DNA of 64,000 nt from JANQGH01 sp039177555 (lineage in GTDB: Bacteria; Pseudomonadota; Alphaproteobacteria; DSM-16000; Inquilinaceae), in the NCBI GenBank assembly GCA_039177555.1, contig JBCDFV010000016.1:23795-87794 (forward strand), given 5' to 3'. The translations under genes and the position numbers were made by a program. Positions 50,870 through 59,466 of this stretch are shown here, one piece after another. Numbering within the stretch: the first letter of the stretch is position 1; each line of letters starts with the position of its first letter. The notes beneath the pieces were generated by a model that was given only the letters and a program-made list of their open reading frames with translations, searched no databases and was not told the DNA's origin.

Positions 50870-53166
50870 ACCGCGCCCAGCATCTCCTTTTCGCGCTCCA
50901 GCAAGCGCAGATACTGCTCGCGCCCGGTGAGATAGGGGTTGGGCCACCATTGAGCTTCGTAGCCCTGGGCGCCCGCGGCATGCAGCGTCCAGTAGGGATC
51001 GGCGAGGTGAGGCCGGGCCAGAGCCACCAGATCGGCGCGGCCGGCGGCCAGGATCGAGTTGGCGTGGTCGCATTCGAAGATGTTGCCGACCGCCATCGTG
51101 GCCAAGCCCGCCTCGTTGCGGATACGGTCCGAATAGGGCGTCTGGAACATGCGGCCATAGACCGGCTTGGCCTCGATCGAGGTCTGACCGGCCGAGACGT
51201 CGATCAGGTCGGCGCCGTGGTCGCTGAACGCCTTGGCAATGGCGACCGCATCCTCGCCGTCGATGCCCTCTGGCACCCAATCGGTGGCTGAGATGCGCAC
51301 GGACAGCGGCCGATCCTCCGGCCACACCGCCCGCACGGCATCGAACACCTCCAGCGGATAGCGCAGGCGGTTTTCCAGCGAGCCGCCATAGACATCCGTG
51401 CGCTTGTTGGTCAGCGGCGTGATGAAGGCGCTTAACAGATAGCCGTGGGCGCAGTGCAGTTCAGCCATGTCGAACCCGGCCTCGGCCCCGCGTTTGGCCG
51501 CCGCGACGAATTGGTCGCGCACCAAGTCCATCGCCGCCCGGTCCATCTCAACCGGCGTCTGGTTCTCCGGCGCCCATTTCACCGGCGACGGCGCCAGGAT
51601 CGGCCAGTTGCCGCTGTCGAGCGGCACGTCATAGCCTTCCCAGCCAACCTTGGTGGAACCCTTCGGGCCGGAATGGCCAAGTTGCAGGCAGATCTTGGCC
51701 TGCGTGCTGGCATGCACGAAGTCGACGATGCGCTTCCATTCGGCCGCCTGCTGATCGGTGTAAAGGCCGGCGCAACCGGGCGTGATGCGGCCCTCCGGCG
51801 AGACGCAGGTCATCTCCGTGAACACCAGGCCGGCGCCGCCGATCGCGCGGCTGCCGAGATGGACCATGTGGAAGTCGTTGGGCATGCCGTCGCGGGCGCT
51901 ATACGTCGCCATCGGGCTGACCACAACCCGGTTCACCGTCTCCATGCCGCGCAGCCGGAAGGGCTGGAACATGGGCGGGATGGCGATCTGCTGGGGCCGG
52001 CCGGTCATGTGCTCGCCCAGCCAGCGTTCATATGCCTCCAGATAAGCCTGGTCGCGCAGGCGGAGATTGTCGTGCCCGATGCGCTGGCTGCGGGTCAGCA
52101 GGGAGTAGGTGAACTGCTCCGGCTCCAGCGCGTCGGCATAGCGGTCGACATGTTCGAACCACTCGGTCGAATTGCGGGCTGCCGACTGGATCTTCAGCAC
52201 CTCGATCCGGCGCTCGTCCTCGTAGTCCGCCAGCGCCGCCTTCACATTATTGCCATGCTTGCCGAACGACTCGGCCAGCGCGATGGCATCTTCCAGCGCC
52301 AGCTTGGTGCCCGAGCCGATGGAGAAGTGCGCCGAATGCGCCGCGTCGCCCATCAGTACGATGTTGTCCTTGACCCAGGTCTCGTTGATGACGCGCGGAA
52401 AGCTGATCCAGGCGGACGAGCCGCGCAGATGCTTGGCGTTGGACATTAGCGGGTGGCCGTCCAGCCAGGGGGCGAACAGCTTTTCGCAGAAGGCGATGCT
52501 CTCTTCCGCGTCCGCCTCGGCCAACCCGGCGGCCGCCCAGGTTTCTTCGCGCGTCTCGACGATGAAGGTCGAGGTCTCCTTGTCAAAGCGATAGGCGTGG
52601 GCCTGGAACCAGCCCCATTCGGTCTTCACGAAGATGAAGGTGAAGGCCTCGAAAATCTTGTGGGTGCCGAGCCAGACGAACTTGTTCTTGCGCACCTCGA
52701 TCTGCGGCTTGAAGGTGTCGGCGAATTGGCTGCGGATGCGCGAGTTGATGCCGTCCGAGGCGACGATCAGGTCGGCGTCGGCGAACTGGTCGAGCGCGTC
52801 CGGAGCGATCTCGATATCGAACACGAGCTTCACACCCAGCGCCTCGGCCCGCGCCTGCAGGATGTTCAGCAGCCGTTTACGTTCGATGCCGCAAAAGCCG
52901 TGGCCGGTCGAGGTGATGGTCCGGCCTTTGAAATGGACGTCGATGTCATCCCAGTCGGCGAAATTGTCGATGATCTCGGCCTGGGTCTCGTCGTCGCCGC
53001 CGCGCAGATTTTGGAGCGTCTCGTCGGAGAACACCACGCCCCAGCCGAACGTATCGTAGGGCCTGTTGCGCTCGTAAACCGTGATCTCGTGGCTGGGGTC
53101 GGCCTTTTTCATCAAGATGGCGAAGTAAAGGCCCGCAGGGCCGCCGCCGATGCACACGATCTTCAT
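50866..53166 (-). CDS. Bifunctional aromatic-CoA monooxygenase/reductase
   Basis: About 766 residues made of two flavoenzymes. Residues ~1-385 are a class A FAD monooxygenase (CIGGGPAGLYFAILMKKADPSHEITVYERN at 4-33; VLMGDAAHSAHFSIGSGTKLALEDAIALAESF) and residues ~395-766 an Old Yellow Enzyme FMN domain (FQPFRLRGMETVNRVVVSPMATYS, FDMAELHCAHGYLLSAFITPLTNKRTDVYGGSLENRLRYPLEVF). This fusion is known from 2-aminobenzoyl-CoA monooxygenase/reductase (AbmA, Azoarcus) and salicylyl-CoA 5-hydroxylase. It hydroxylates the CoA-activated ring, then reduces it. It faces the CoA-ligase operon and starts behind the shared operator palindrome; AGGGAG precedes the ATG. Confidence 0.93.
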   Translation of the reverse strand: MKIVCIGGGPAGLYFAILMKKADPSHEITVYERNRPYDTFGWGVVFSDETLQNLRGGDDETQAEIIDNFADWDDIDVHFKGRTITSTGHGFCGIERKRLLNILQARAEALGVKLVFDIEIAPDALDQFADADLIVASDGINSRIRSQFADTFKPQIEVRKNKFVWLGTHKIFEAFTFIFVKTEWGWFQAHAYRFDKETSTFIVETREETWAAAGLAEADAEESIAFCEKLFAPWLDGHPLMSNAKHLRGSSAWISFPRVINETWVKDNIVLMGDAAHSAHFSIGSGTKLALEDAIALAESFGKHGNNVKAALADYEDERRIEVLKIQSAARNSTEWFEHVDRYADALEPEQFTYSLLTRSQRIGHDNLRLRDQAYLEAYERWLGEHMTGRPQQIAIPPMFQPFRLRGMETVNRVVVSPMATYSARDGMPNDFHMVHLGSRAIGGAGLVFTEMTCVSPEGRITPGCAGLYTDQQAAEWKRIVDFVHASTQAKICLQLGHSGPKGSTKVGWEGYDVPLDSGNWPILAPSPVKWAPENQTPVEMDRAAMDLVRDQFVAAAKRGAEAGFDMAELHCAHGYLLSAFITPLTNKRTDVYGGSLENRLRYPLEVFDAVRAVWPEDRPLSVRISATDWVPEGIDGEDAVAIAKAFSDHGADLIDVSAGQTSIEAKPVYGRMFQTPYSDRIRNEAGLATMAVGNIFECDHANSILAAGRADLVALARPHLADPYWTLHAAGAQGYEAQWWPNPYLTGREQYLRLLEREKEMLGAV

Positions 53167-53190
53167 GACCGAACTCTCTCCCTTTCCTGA

Positions 53191-53220
53191 GCGAGATATT
53201 TTAAGCTTGAAATATCTCGC
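53191..53220. promoter_or_regulatory. 30-bp near-perfect palindrome, second MarR-type operator
   Basis: Fifteen bases on each side of the centre match with one mismatch: left half GCGAGATATTTTAAG, right half CTTGAAATATCTCGC. The core is the same as the 24-base palindrome at 45.55 kb. It lies 25-54 bases upstream of the monooxygenase/reductase start and overlaps that gene's predicted -10 element and spacer, a repressing position. A regulator binding both sites would switch both transcription units together. Confidence 0.78.
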
Positions 53221-53226
53221 CGCCAA
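53198..53226 (-). promoter_or_regulatory. Predicted sigma70-type promoter of the monooxygenase/reductase gene
   Basis: Read on the minus strand, TTGGCG (53226-53221) and TAAAAT (53203-53198) are separated by 17 bases, giving 4/6 and 5/6 matches to the -35 and -10 consensus. The palindrome covers the spacer and the -10 box. The leader before the start codon would be about 25 bases and contains the ribosome site. Confidence 0.5.
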
Positions 53227-53282
53227 GCCTTGCCAAGTCCGGCGTTGGCATCGGGGGAACCTCGACCCTATAACTGCTCCAT

Positions 53283-54560
53283 ATGACACTCAACGACCCT
53301 CGTGGATTGCTCGACGACCTGTTCAAGGCCGCCCTTTCGGCCGTCACTGCCGAAGGCTGCGTGCCGGCCAACCTGCCCTCACCGCCCAAGGGGCGCACGG
53401 TGGTCGTCGGCGCCGGCAAGGCGGCCGCAGCGATGGCCCAGTCAGTCGAGCGCCACTGGAACGGCCCCTTCGAGGGCCTGGTCGTCACCCGCGACGATCA
53501 CGGCGTGCCGTGCGAGCGCATCGAGGTCGTCGAAGCCTCGCACCCCGTCCCGGATGAGCGCGGCCAGGCGGCCGCCGGCCGCATCCTCGACCTAGCAAGG
53601 GGGCTGGGTGAAGATGACCTGTTGCTGTGCCTGATCTCAGGCGGCGGCTCGTCCCTGCTCGCCGTGCCGGCGCCCGGCCTGAGCCTGGACGACAAGCGTG
53701 TCGTCAACCGGGCCTTGCTGCGGTCCGGCGCCTCGATCGACGAGATGAACACCGTGCGCAAGCATCTCTCGGCGGTGAAGGGCGGCCGATTGGCCGCGGC
53801 AGCCTATCCGGCGCGCGTGGTGACGCTCGCGATCTCCGACGTGCCAGGCGACGACCCGTCGGTCATCGCGTCCGGACCGACAGTGCCGGATCCGACCAGC
53901 TCGGCCGAGGCACGCGTCATTCTGGAACGCTATGGCATCGAGGTACCCCCGGCGGTGACGCGCCATCTCGCCGATCCCGCCAGCGAAACGCCGCCGGCCG
54001 ACCATCCGGCATTTGCCCGGGCCGACTACCGAATGATCGCAACGCCCATGATGGCCCTACACGCGGCCGCCGACGCCGCCCGCCGTGCCGGTGTCAAACC
54101 GATCATCCTGGGCGACGCCATCGAGGGCGAGGCGCGCGAGGCCGGCACCGTTCACGCGGGCATCGCACTCAGCGTAAGCCAGCATGGCCAGCCCCTGTCG
54201 GCACCGGCCGTGATCCTGTCCGGCGGCGAAACCACCGTGACGGTTAAGGGCGACGGTCGGGGCGGCCGAAACGCCGAGTTTCTGTTGGGCCTAACCCTGG
54301 CGTTGAAGGGAGCAGCCGGCATCACCGCGCTTGCCTGCGATACCGACGGCATTGACGGGTCGGAGGACAATGCCGGCGCGATCTGCGATCCCGATACGCT
54401 ACGCCGTGCGGCGGAAAGCGGTCTCGACGCCCAGAGCTTGCAGGCGAACAACGATGCCTACGGTTTCTTCGCGGCCTTGAACGATCTGATCGTCACCGGC
54501 CCGACCCGCACGAACGTCAACGATTTCCGCGCCATCCTGATTGAGGCCCCGACGACATGA
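53283..54560 (+). CDS. Glycerate 2-kinase (MOFRL family)
   Basis: This 425-residue kinase of the GckA/TtuD/MOFRL family converts D-glycerate to 2-phosphoglycerate in serine-cycle or tartronate-semialdehyde routes. Blocks visible are VVVGAGKAAAAMAQSVERHW (about 40-59), LISGGGSSLLAVPAPGLSLDDKRVVNRALLRSGASIDEMNTVRKHLSAVKGGRL (about 117-170), ISDVPGDDPSVIASGPTVPDPT, and the C-terminal MOFRL domain VILSGGETTVTVKGDGRGGRNAEFLLG. It shares its upstream region with the operator palindrome of the divergent monooxygenase gene. Its stop overlaps the GST start (ATGA). Confidence 0.93.
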   Translation: MTLNDPRGLLDDLFKAALSAVTAEGCVPANLPSPPKGRTVVVGAGKAAAAMAQSVERHWNGPFEGLVVTRDDHGVPCERIEVVEASHPVPDERGQAAAGRILDLARGLGEDDLLLCLISGGGSSLLAVPAPGLSLDDKRVVNRALLRSGASIDEMNTVRKHLSAVKGGRLAAAAYPARVVTLAISDVPGDDPSVIASGPTVPDPTSSAEARVILERYGIEVPPAVTRHLADPASETPPADHPAFARADYRMIATPMMALHAAADAARRAGVKPIILGDAIEGEAREAGTVHAGIALSVSQHGQPLSAPAVILSGGETTVTVKGDGRGGRNAEFLLGLTLALKGAAGITALACDTDGIDGSEDNAGAICDPDTLRRAAESGLDAQSLQANNDAYGFFAALNDLIVTGPTRTNVNDFRAILIEAPTT

Positions 54561-55213
54561 GCGACTACACCCTGTTCTATTTCCCCGGCAACGCCAACAT
54601 CGCCCCCCATATCGCGCTGGAAGAGGCCGGTGCCTCCTACGAACTCAGCTTCGTCGACCGGAAAAGCGGCGGCCTGCGTGACGCCAGCTATCTGGCGCTG
54701 AACCCCAATGCCCGCGTGCCCACCCTGATCGACCATACGCTGGGCGATCTGGTGATCTATGAAGCCGCCGCGATTTGCCTGCACATCAACGACCGGCATC
54801 CCGACGCCGGCCTGTTGCCGCCTGTTGGCACGCCGGAACGCGCCCGGGCCCTGCAATGGCTGGTCTGGCTGACCAACACACTGCAGGCGGAACTGCTGGT
54901 CTATCACTATCCGATGCGCCACGTGGTCGGCGAGACCGCGATCGATTCGGTTCGGGACAAGGCGAACGAGCGCCTTGATTCTCAGTTTGCCCTCGTCGCC
55001 AACGCGCTGGAGCAAACCGGCGCCTATCTGGCCGGCGAGGACTACAGCATCGCCGACGCCTATCTGATCATGCTGTGCCGCTGGGGAGGGCGCCTCGCGA
55101 AACCACCGCGCACCCATCCGGCGCTGAACCGGCTAATCGACACGGTGCTCGCCAGGCCGGCGGTCGATCGGGCCTATCAAACCGAAGGGGTCAAGCTGCC
55201 TTACGTGGCTTGA
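54557..55213 (+). CDS. Glutathione S-transferase family protein (second)
   Basis: This 218-residue GST has the N-terminal thioredoxin-like domain (LFYFPGNANIAPHIALEEAGASYELSFVDRKSGGLRD; cis-proline in NPNARVPTLIDHTLGDLVIYEAAAICLHINDRHP) and C-terminal helical domain with YLAGEDYSIADAYLIMLCRW. Ser or Asn near position 10-13 would activate glutathione. It overlaps the glycerate kinase by four bases, so it is cotranscribed with it; the metabolic link is unclear. A RidA-family gene follows 39 bases later on the same strand. Confidence 0.92.
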   Translation: MSDYTLFYFPGNANIAPHIALEEAGASYELSFVDRKSGGLRDASYLALNPNARVPTLIDHTLGDLVIYEAAAICLHINDRHPDAGLLPPVGTPERARALQWLVWLTNTLQAELLVYHYPMRHVVGETAIDSVRDKANERLDSQFALVANALEQTGAYLAGEDYSIADAYLIMLCRWGGRLAKPPRTHPALNRLIDTVLARPAVDRAYQTEGVKLPYVA

Positions 55214-55252
55214 GCCTCAGTCTTACCTTCGCATCCCATACAGGAGTACTTC

Positions 55253-55720
55253 ATGACCGGAACCGTCGCCGCCCGCCTTGCCGAGAAGGGCATCACTCTG
55301 CCCGAGGCCGTAACGCCCGTCGCAGCCTACGTGCCATGGGTGATCACCGGCAACCTGCTGTTCATCTCCGGCCAGGTGCCGTTCAAGGATGGCAGCCTTA
55401 GCCATACCGGCCATCTCGGCGGCAACGTCAGCGTCGACGAAGGGTACGACTGCGCGCGGGTCTGCGCACTGAACATCCTGGCCCAGGTGAACGAAGCCTT
55501 GAACGGCGACCTGGACCGGGTCAGCCGGGTCGTGAAGCTGACCGGCTTTGTCGCCTCCACCCCGGATTTCGGCGACCAGCCAAAGGTGATCAACGGCGCG
55601 TCCGACCTGATGGCCGAGGCGTTCGGCGACAACGGCCGTCACGCCAGGGCTGCCGTGGGCGTGGCCGCTCTGCCGATGAACTGCGCGGTCGAGGTCGAGG
55701 CGATCTTCGAACTGGTCTGA
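55253..55720 (+). CDS. RidA-family protein (second)
   Basis: This 155-residue protein is a longer RidA-like member (YjgF/UK114 group): VTPVAAYVPWVITGNLLFISGQVPFKDGSL, LNILAQVNEALNGDLDRVSRVVKLTGFVASTPDFGDQPKVINGASDLMAEAFG and the C-terminal ARAAVGVAALPMNCAVEVEAIFEL with the conserved Arg in HARAAVGV and Glu in VEVEAIFE. Both are the residues used by active imine deaminases. AGGAG precedes the start. It probably belongs with the glycerate kinase and GST in one unit. Confidence 0.92.
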   Translation: MTGTVAARLAEKGITLPEAVTPVAAYVPWVITGNLLFISGQVPFKDGSLSHTGHLGGNVSVDEGYDCARVCALNILAQVNEALNGDLDRVSRVVKLTGFVASTPDFGDQPKVINGASDLMAEAFGDNGRHARAAVGVAALPMNCAVEVEAIFELV

Positions 55721-55813
55721 CCCGTCGGTGGGCGCCTTGCCGGATCGCCGACGGCGCCCATCTTGTTGTCTCTGCTTGTTGTCTTTGCCCACTGAGATGC
55801 CGGAACGTTTCGC

Positions 55814-56995
55814 ATGGCTGACGGCGACGCGCCGCTGACACTGACGCTGGAAAAGACCATCGACGCCGTTCCCGCGGCGGACTGGGACCGGTGTGCCGGC
55901 GACGACAACCCGTTTGTCAGCCACGCGTTCCTGTCTGTCTTGGAGGAGTCGGGATCGGTGAAGGCCGAAACCGGCTGGCTGCCCCAGCATCTGGTGCTGC
56001 GCGACCCGGCTGGACAGGTCGTCGGCTGCGTGCCGCTTTATCTGAAGGGGCATTCCTACGGCGAGTACATCTTCGACCATGGCTGGGCCGACGCGTTCGA
56101 GCGTGCCGGCGGCCGCTATTACCCAAAGCTGCTGTCGGCCATCCCGTTCACACCGGCGACCGGCCCGCGCCTGCTCGTCGCCGACACGGCCGACGCCTCG
56201 TTCCACAGGCGGGCCTTGATCCAGGCACTGCAGCAGGTGGTCGAGCAAACCGGCGTCAGCACCCTGCATGTCAACTTTCCGACCGAAGAAGAATGGAAGG
56301 CCTTCGGTTCGGCTGGCTGGCTGCAACGGTACGGCCAGCAATATCACTGGGTGAACGACGGCTACGGCACCTTCGACGATTTCCTAAACGCGCTTAGTTC
56401 TCGCAAGCGAAAGAACATCCGTAAGGAACGCCAGCGCGTCCGCGATGCCGGGGTGGAGCTGGTCGCGCTGCAGGGCGACGATCTCAACGAGGATCATTGG
56501 GACGCCTTCTTCCACTTCTATATGGATACCGGCAGCCGCAAATGGGGCCAGCCCTACCTGACCCGCGCGTTCTTCTCTCTGCTCGGCGAGAAGCTGGCGG
56601 ACCGGGTCGTGCTGATCATGGCCCGACATGATGGCGATTGGATCGCGGGTGCGCTGAACCTGGTTGGCAGCGACGCCATTTATGGCCGCAATTGGGGCTG
56701 CAACAGCCATTTCCGCTTTCTGCATTTCGAGGCCTGCTATTACCAGGCCATCGACTATGCCATCGCCCACGGTCTGAAGACCGTCGAGGCCGGCGCGCAA
56801 GGCGAACACAAGGTCCAGCGCGGCTATCTGCCGACGCGCACCTACTCCGCCCACTGGATTGCCGACCCCAACTTCCGCGCCGCCATCGCCAACTTCCTTG
56901 AGCGCGAGGGCCAGATGGTCGACTGGGAAATCGCCTCCCTGTCGGAGGCGACACCGTTCCGCCGTATTGGCGGCAAGTCGGCGGAAACCAAGTGA
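55814..56995 (+). CDS. FemAB-like GNAT acyltransferase (DUF482 family)
   Basis: This 393-residue protein matches the DUF482/peptidoglycan-biosynthesis GNAT-fold family. Blocks are WDRCAGDDNPFVSHAFLSVLEESGSV, VGCVPLYLKGHSYGEYIFDHGWADAFERAGGRYYPKLLSAIPFTPATGPRLL, and LNALSSRKRKNIRKERQRVRDAGVELVALQGDD, then HFEACYYQAIDYAIAHGLKTVEAGAQGEHKVQRGYLPTRTYSAHWI. These enzymes are predicted to transfer an acyl or aminoacyl group, by analogy with FemAB; no substrate is established. It lies near an ATP-grasp gene and an asparagine-synthetase relic, which could be amide-bond enzymes of the same former locus. Confidence 0.88.
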   Translation: MADGDAPLTLTLEKTIDAVPAADWDRCAGDDNPFVSHAFLSVLEESGSVKAETGWLPQHLVLRDPAGQVVGCVPLYLKGHSYGEYIFDHGWADAFERAGGRYYPKLLSAIPFTPATGPRLLVADTADASFHRRALIQALQQVVEQTGVSTLHVNFPTEEEWKAFGSAGWLQRYGQQYHWVNDGYGTFDDFLNALSSRKRKNIRKERQRVRDAGVELVALQGDDLNEDHWDAFFHFYMDTGSRKWGQPYLTRAFFSLLGEKLADRVVLIMARHDGDWIAGALNLVGSDAIYGRNWGCNSHFRFLHFEACYYQAIDYAIAHGLKTVEAGAQGEHKVQRGYLPTRTYSAHWIADPNFRAAIANFLEREGQMVDWEIASLSEATPFRRIGGKSAETK

Positions 56996-57034
56996 TCTCG
57001 GTGTCTGTTGTCTGGGCCGCAATCGTGTTTGGCT

Positions 57035-58024
57035 CTATTGCCTTTGTGCTTGCACCTGTCGCGCCGCCTCGCGATCCGGCTGCCGTTTGAGCGCCGTCTT
57101 GCGGCACACATCGATCAGCGCGTCCGCCGCCCGGTCAAGGCCGTTAAGCTGTGCGTACAGATCGATGCCGGTGCTCGCCATCAACTCGATCCCGGGCGGC
57201 GATCCGAACGGCCAGCAGTTTCCATCGGGGTTGACCTCCAGTACCCAGAGGCTGCCGTCGGTGACGTCGCGAACGATGTCAGTCCCCAAAACCGGAACAC
57301 CCGGCAGCGCCTGATGTGTCCGCCGAGCGAGATCGAGTATCTCTGCATCTTGATCGGTGGTGATCTTCGCCCCCTTGCCGGTGGCGACGGCGGCTGGCCC
57401 TACCAGCTTTCGTTTGTCGCTGATCGCATCCTGGTACAATCGCCCGCGAACGCCCTCATAGCGTAGCGCTATCAGGGGTGTGCCGAACAGGGTCGTGACG
57501 CGGTACGAAACGGGCCAATCGCCTGTGCAAACCAGTCTTTGGATCAGCATGCCGCCGTTGCGACCAGGGTTATCTTCTTCCAACGCGTCGGCATCGCGGT
57601 AGCGGATACGCTTGGTACGCTTTATGCGAACATAGGCCCCTTTACCGCCGCGATCGGGTTTCTCGATCACATGCTCGCCCCACTCCGCGGGATCGTAATC
57701 GGTGTCCGGCGCGATCATCGCCCATTTCGGCACCGGCACTCCCGACCGATCCAAGTCACGATACTGGATGCTCTTGGCGCTTTTGCGCCACTGACGGAAG
57801 GCCCAACCGCGCAGCAACGGGAACATCTTTGCTCGATTGAACTCCACGGAAATCGCCGGCCGCATTGCAGCCTGCAGGACAGATGAGGGGTGGGGCCGGT
57901 CGGTCGCCAGGACTTTCACCGAAATGTCGGACGTCCGCCCGTGAATACGCGCCGCGATCTCCTCAAAATCCGACCTCGGGGCCACCCTCGGATAGTAATG
58001 GAGAAAAAGCGTTGTTTTAGTCAT
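57035..58024 (-). CDS. ATP-grasp-fold protein of unknown specificity
   Basis: About 329 residues with an ATP-grasp pattern: the central YVRIKRTKRIRY following EHVIEKPDRGGKGAYV (the lysine-glycine nucleotide segment, about residues 123-150), NGGMLIQRLVCTGDWPVSYRVTTLFGTPLIALRYEG, and the metal-binding DIVRDVTDGSLWVLEVNPDGNCWPFGS near the C-terminus. Such proteins ligate a carboxylate to an amine or thiol using ATP. The start at 58024 (MTKTTLFLHYYPRV) begins at the folded core; ATG 58060 adds 12 residues. The neighbouring FemAB-like gene and asnB relic suggest a peptide-like or amide product, not proven. Confidence 0.82.
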   Translation of the reverse strand: MTKTTLFLHYYPRVAPRSDFEEIAARIHGRTSDISVKVLATDRPHPSSVLQAAMRPAISVEFNRAKMFPLLRGWAFRQWRKSAKSIQYRDLDRSGVPVPKWAMIAPDTDYDPAEWGEHVIEKPDRGGKGAYVRIKRTKRIRYRDADALEEDNPGRNGGMLIQRLVCTGDWPVSYRVTTLFGTPLIALRYEGVRGRLYQDAISDKRKLVGPAAVATGKGAKITTDQDAEILDLARRTHQALPGVPVLGTDIVRDVTDGSLWVLEVNPDGNCWPFGSPPGIELMASTGIDLYAQLNGLDRAADALIDVCRKTALKRQPDREAARQVQAQRQ

Positions 58025-58181
58025 GACCTGTTCTGCCGCTGGACTTGACGCGACCGCCACTGCACGATCGCCTATCAGCTCAGTGCGAGTCGTCGGTCAG
58101 TACTCTAATCACTATACTGTCAAATTCTAGCTGGGCGATTGTTTTATTCGCGTGCTGCATGGCGAATCGGGGTTTCTAGAT

Positions 58182-59219
58182 ATGTGGTATTGCCGGCCTG
58201 TGGCGCCTGCCCGGGCCTGATCCGTTGGATCGCGAACGGATCCAGCGCAGGGCTCTCACGCTGATCCCTCGTGGGCCCGACGATTTCGGCTTCCTGCTCG
58301 CCGACACGGTTGATAGCGAGACATGGGCCGGGCAGAACCTCGACAGTGATTTCGTGCCGCACCTGCTGCTGGCCAGCCGGCGCCTGTCCATATTGGATCT
58401 GTCCGTCACCGGGCGCCAGCCGATCGCGAACGAGACCGATGATATCTTCGTCGTCTTCAACGGCGCCATCCACAATTACCTGGAACTGCGGCAAGAGCTG
58501 GAGGGGTTCGGGCACGTCTTTCGATCGCACACGGACACGGAGGTCATCGTTCACGCCTACGAGCAATGGGGGCCGGACTGCGCCAACCGTTTCAACGGCA
58601 TGTGGGCCTATGCGATCTGGGACCAGCACGATCAGCGCCTGGTCTGCCAAGCAAGCTGCACGAGAGGCTCTGGCGCGATCACGCTTTCGACTGGCTGCCG
58701 CATCTGCTGCATTACGGCGACGCCATCAGCATGGCCCATTCGGTGGAATCCCGCATGCCGTTTCTGGATCACCGCCTGGTCGAGTTCGCCTTCGGCCTGC
58801 CCTTCGATCAGCTCGTTCGTGGCACGGAAACCAAACATATCCTGCGCCAAGCCGTGGCGGCGGAGTTGCCTCGTGAGATCGTGCAGCGGCGCGACAAGAT
58901 CGGCTACGAAACGCCCACCGGCCGCTGGGTTCGCGAACGGATGGACAGTGACATCCGGCCGCTGCTGACCTCGGCACGGGTACACCAGCGCGGCGTCTTT
59001 GACCAGCGAGCGCTCGATCAGTGCCTTCGCAGGGCGGCCACGGACTCCTCTTGCGCCCATCTGACGTTCCTTTGCAGCGGCCTGGAGTCATGGTTCCGGC
59101 TGTGCGTCGACGGCGAAGGGCTGGCGAACCTGCCCTCCACGACCGAAACGCGTCAGCCGCCGACAGCACTCCGATCAAGCGCGGCCGAACCAGCGACCGC
59201 CAACGCAACAGCAGTCTGA
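58182..59219 (+). pseudogene. Asparagine synthetase (asnB-type) pseudogene
   Basis: Remnant of a glutamine-hydrolysing asparagine synthetase. At 58182 the reading frame begins ATG-TG then continues GIAGLWRLPG in another frame: two bases are missing from the codon of the essential N-terminal cysteine (Met-Cys-Gly-Ile). The glutaminase domain then follows with RGPDDFGFLL, LASRRLSILDLSVTGRQPIANETDD, FNGAIHNYLELRQEL and NRFNGMWAYAIWDQHDQRLVC. Near 58646-58653 the frame changes and ~300 residues are gone, including the SGGLDSS ATP motif, before KLHERLWRDHAFDWLPHLLHYGD and SVESRMPFLDHRLVEFAFGLP. Both lesions remove catalytic residues, so it cannot be functional. Confidence 0.88.
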
Positions 59220-59410
59220 GGTCGCCACAGGCCGGAGCTTTCGGGGCGGTAGCGTTGGTCGTGTCCGGGGTAGAGGCGGCGCCGATGATGTCGACCTTGT
59301 CGGACAAGATCGGTTCCACCGGCGCGGCGATGGCGGCATCTCGGCACCGGGCGCTTGCACGCGCTTTCAGCCAAGCGCAGACTTGATGGATCGGCACGGC
59401 GCGAGGGCCC

Positions 59411-59453
59411 GAAACGCGGACGCGAATGGCCCAGAAACGCGGACGCGAATGGC
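59411..59453. repeat. Two tandem copies of a 20-bp sequence
   Basis: GAAACGCGGACGCGAATGGC occurs at 59411-59430 and again, identically, at 59434-59453, with a 23-base period. It lies in the spacer between the asnB relic and the PhyH gene, just before the PhyH ribosome site, and looks like a recent small duplication. Confidence 0.9.
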
Positions 59454-59466
59454 AAGGGATCGATCA

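Noticed and set aside
51445..52449. Long plus-strand open frames opposite the monooxygenase/reductase.
   Set aside because: Shadow frames; the minus-strand product has complete FAD and FMN domains.
59021..59386. A 121-codon open frame overlapping the asnB relic's end.
   Set aside because: It is a shadow of the relic's C-terminal frame and has no domain.
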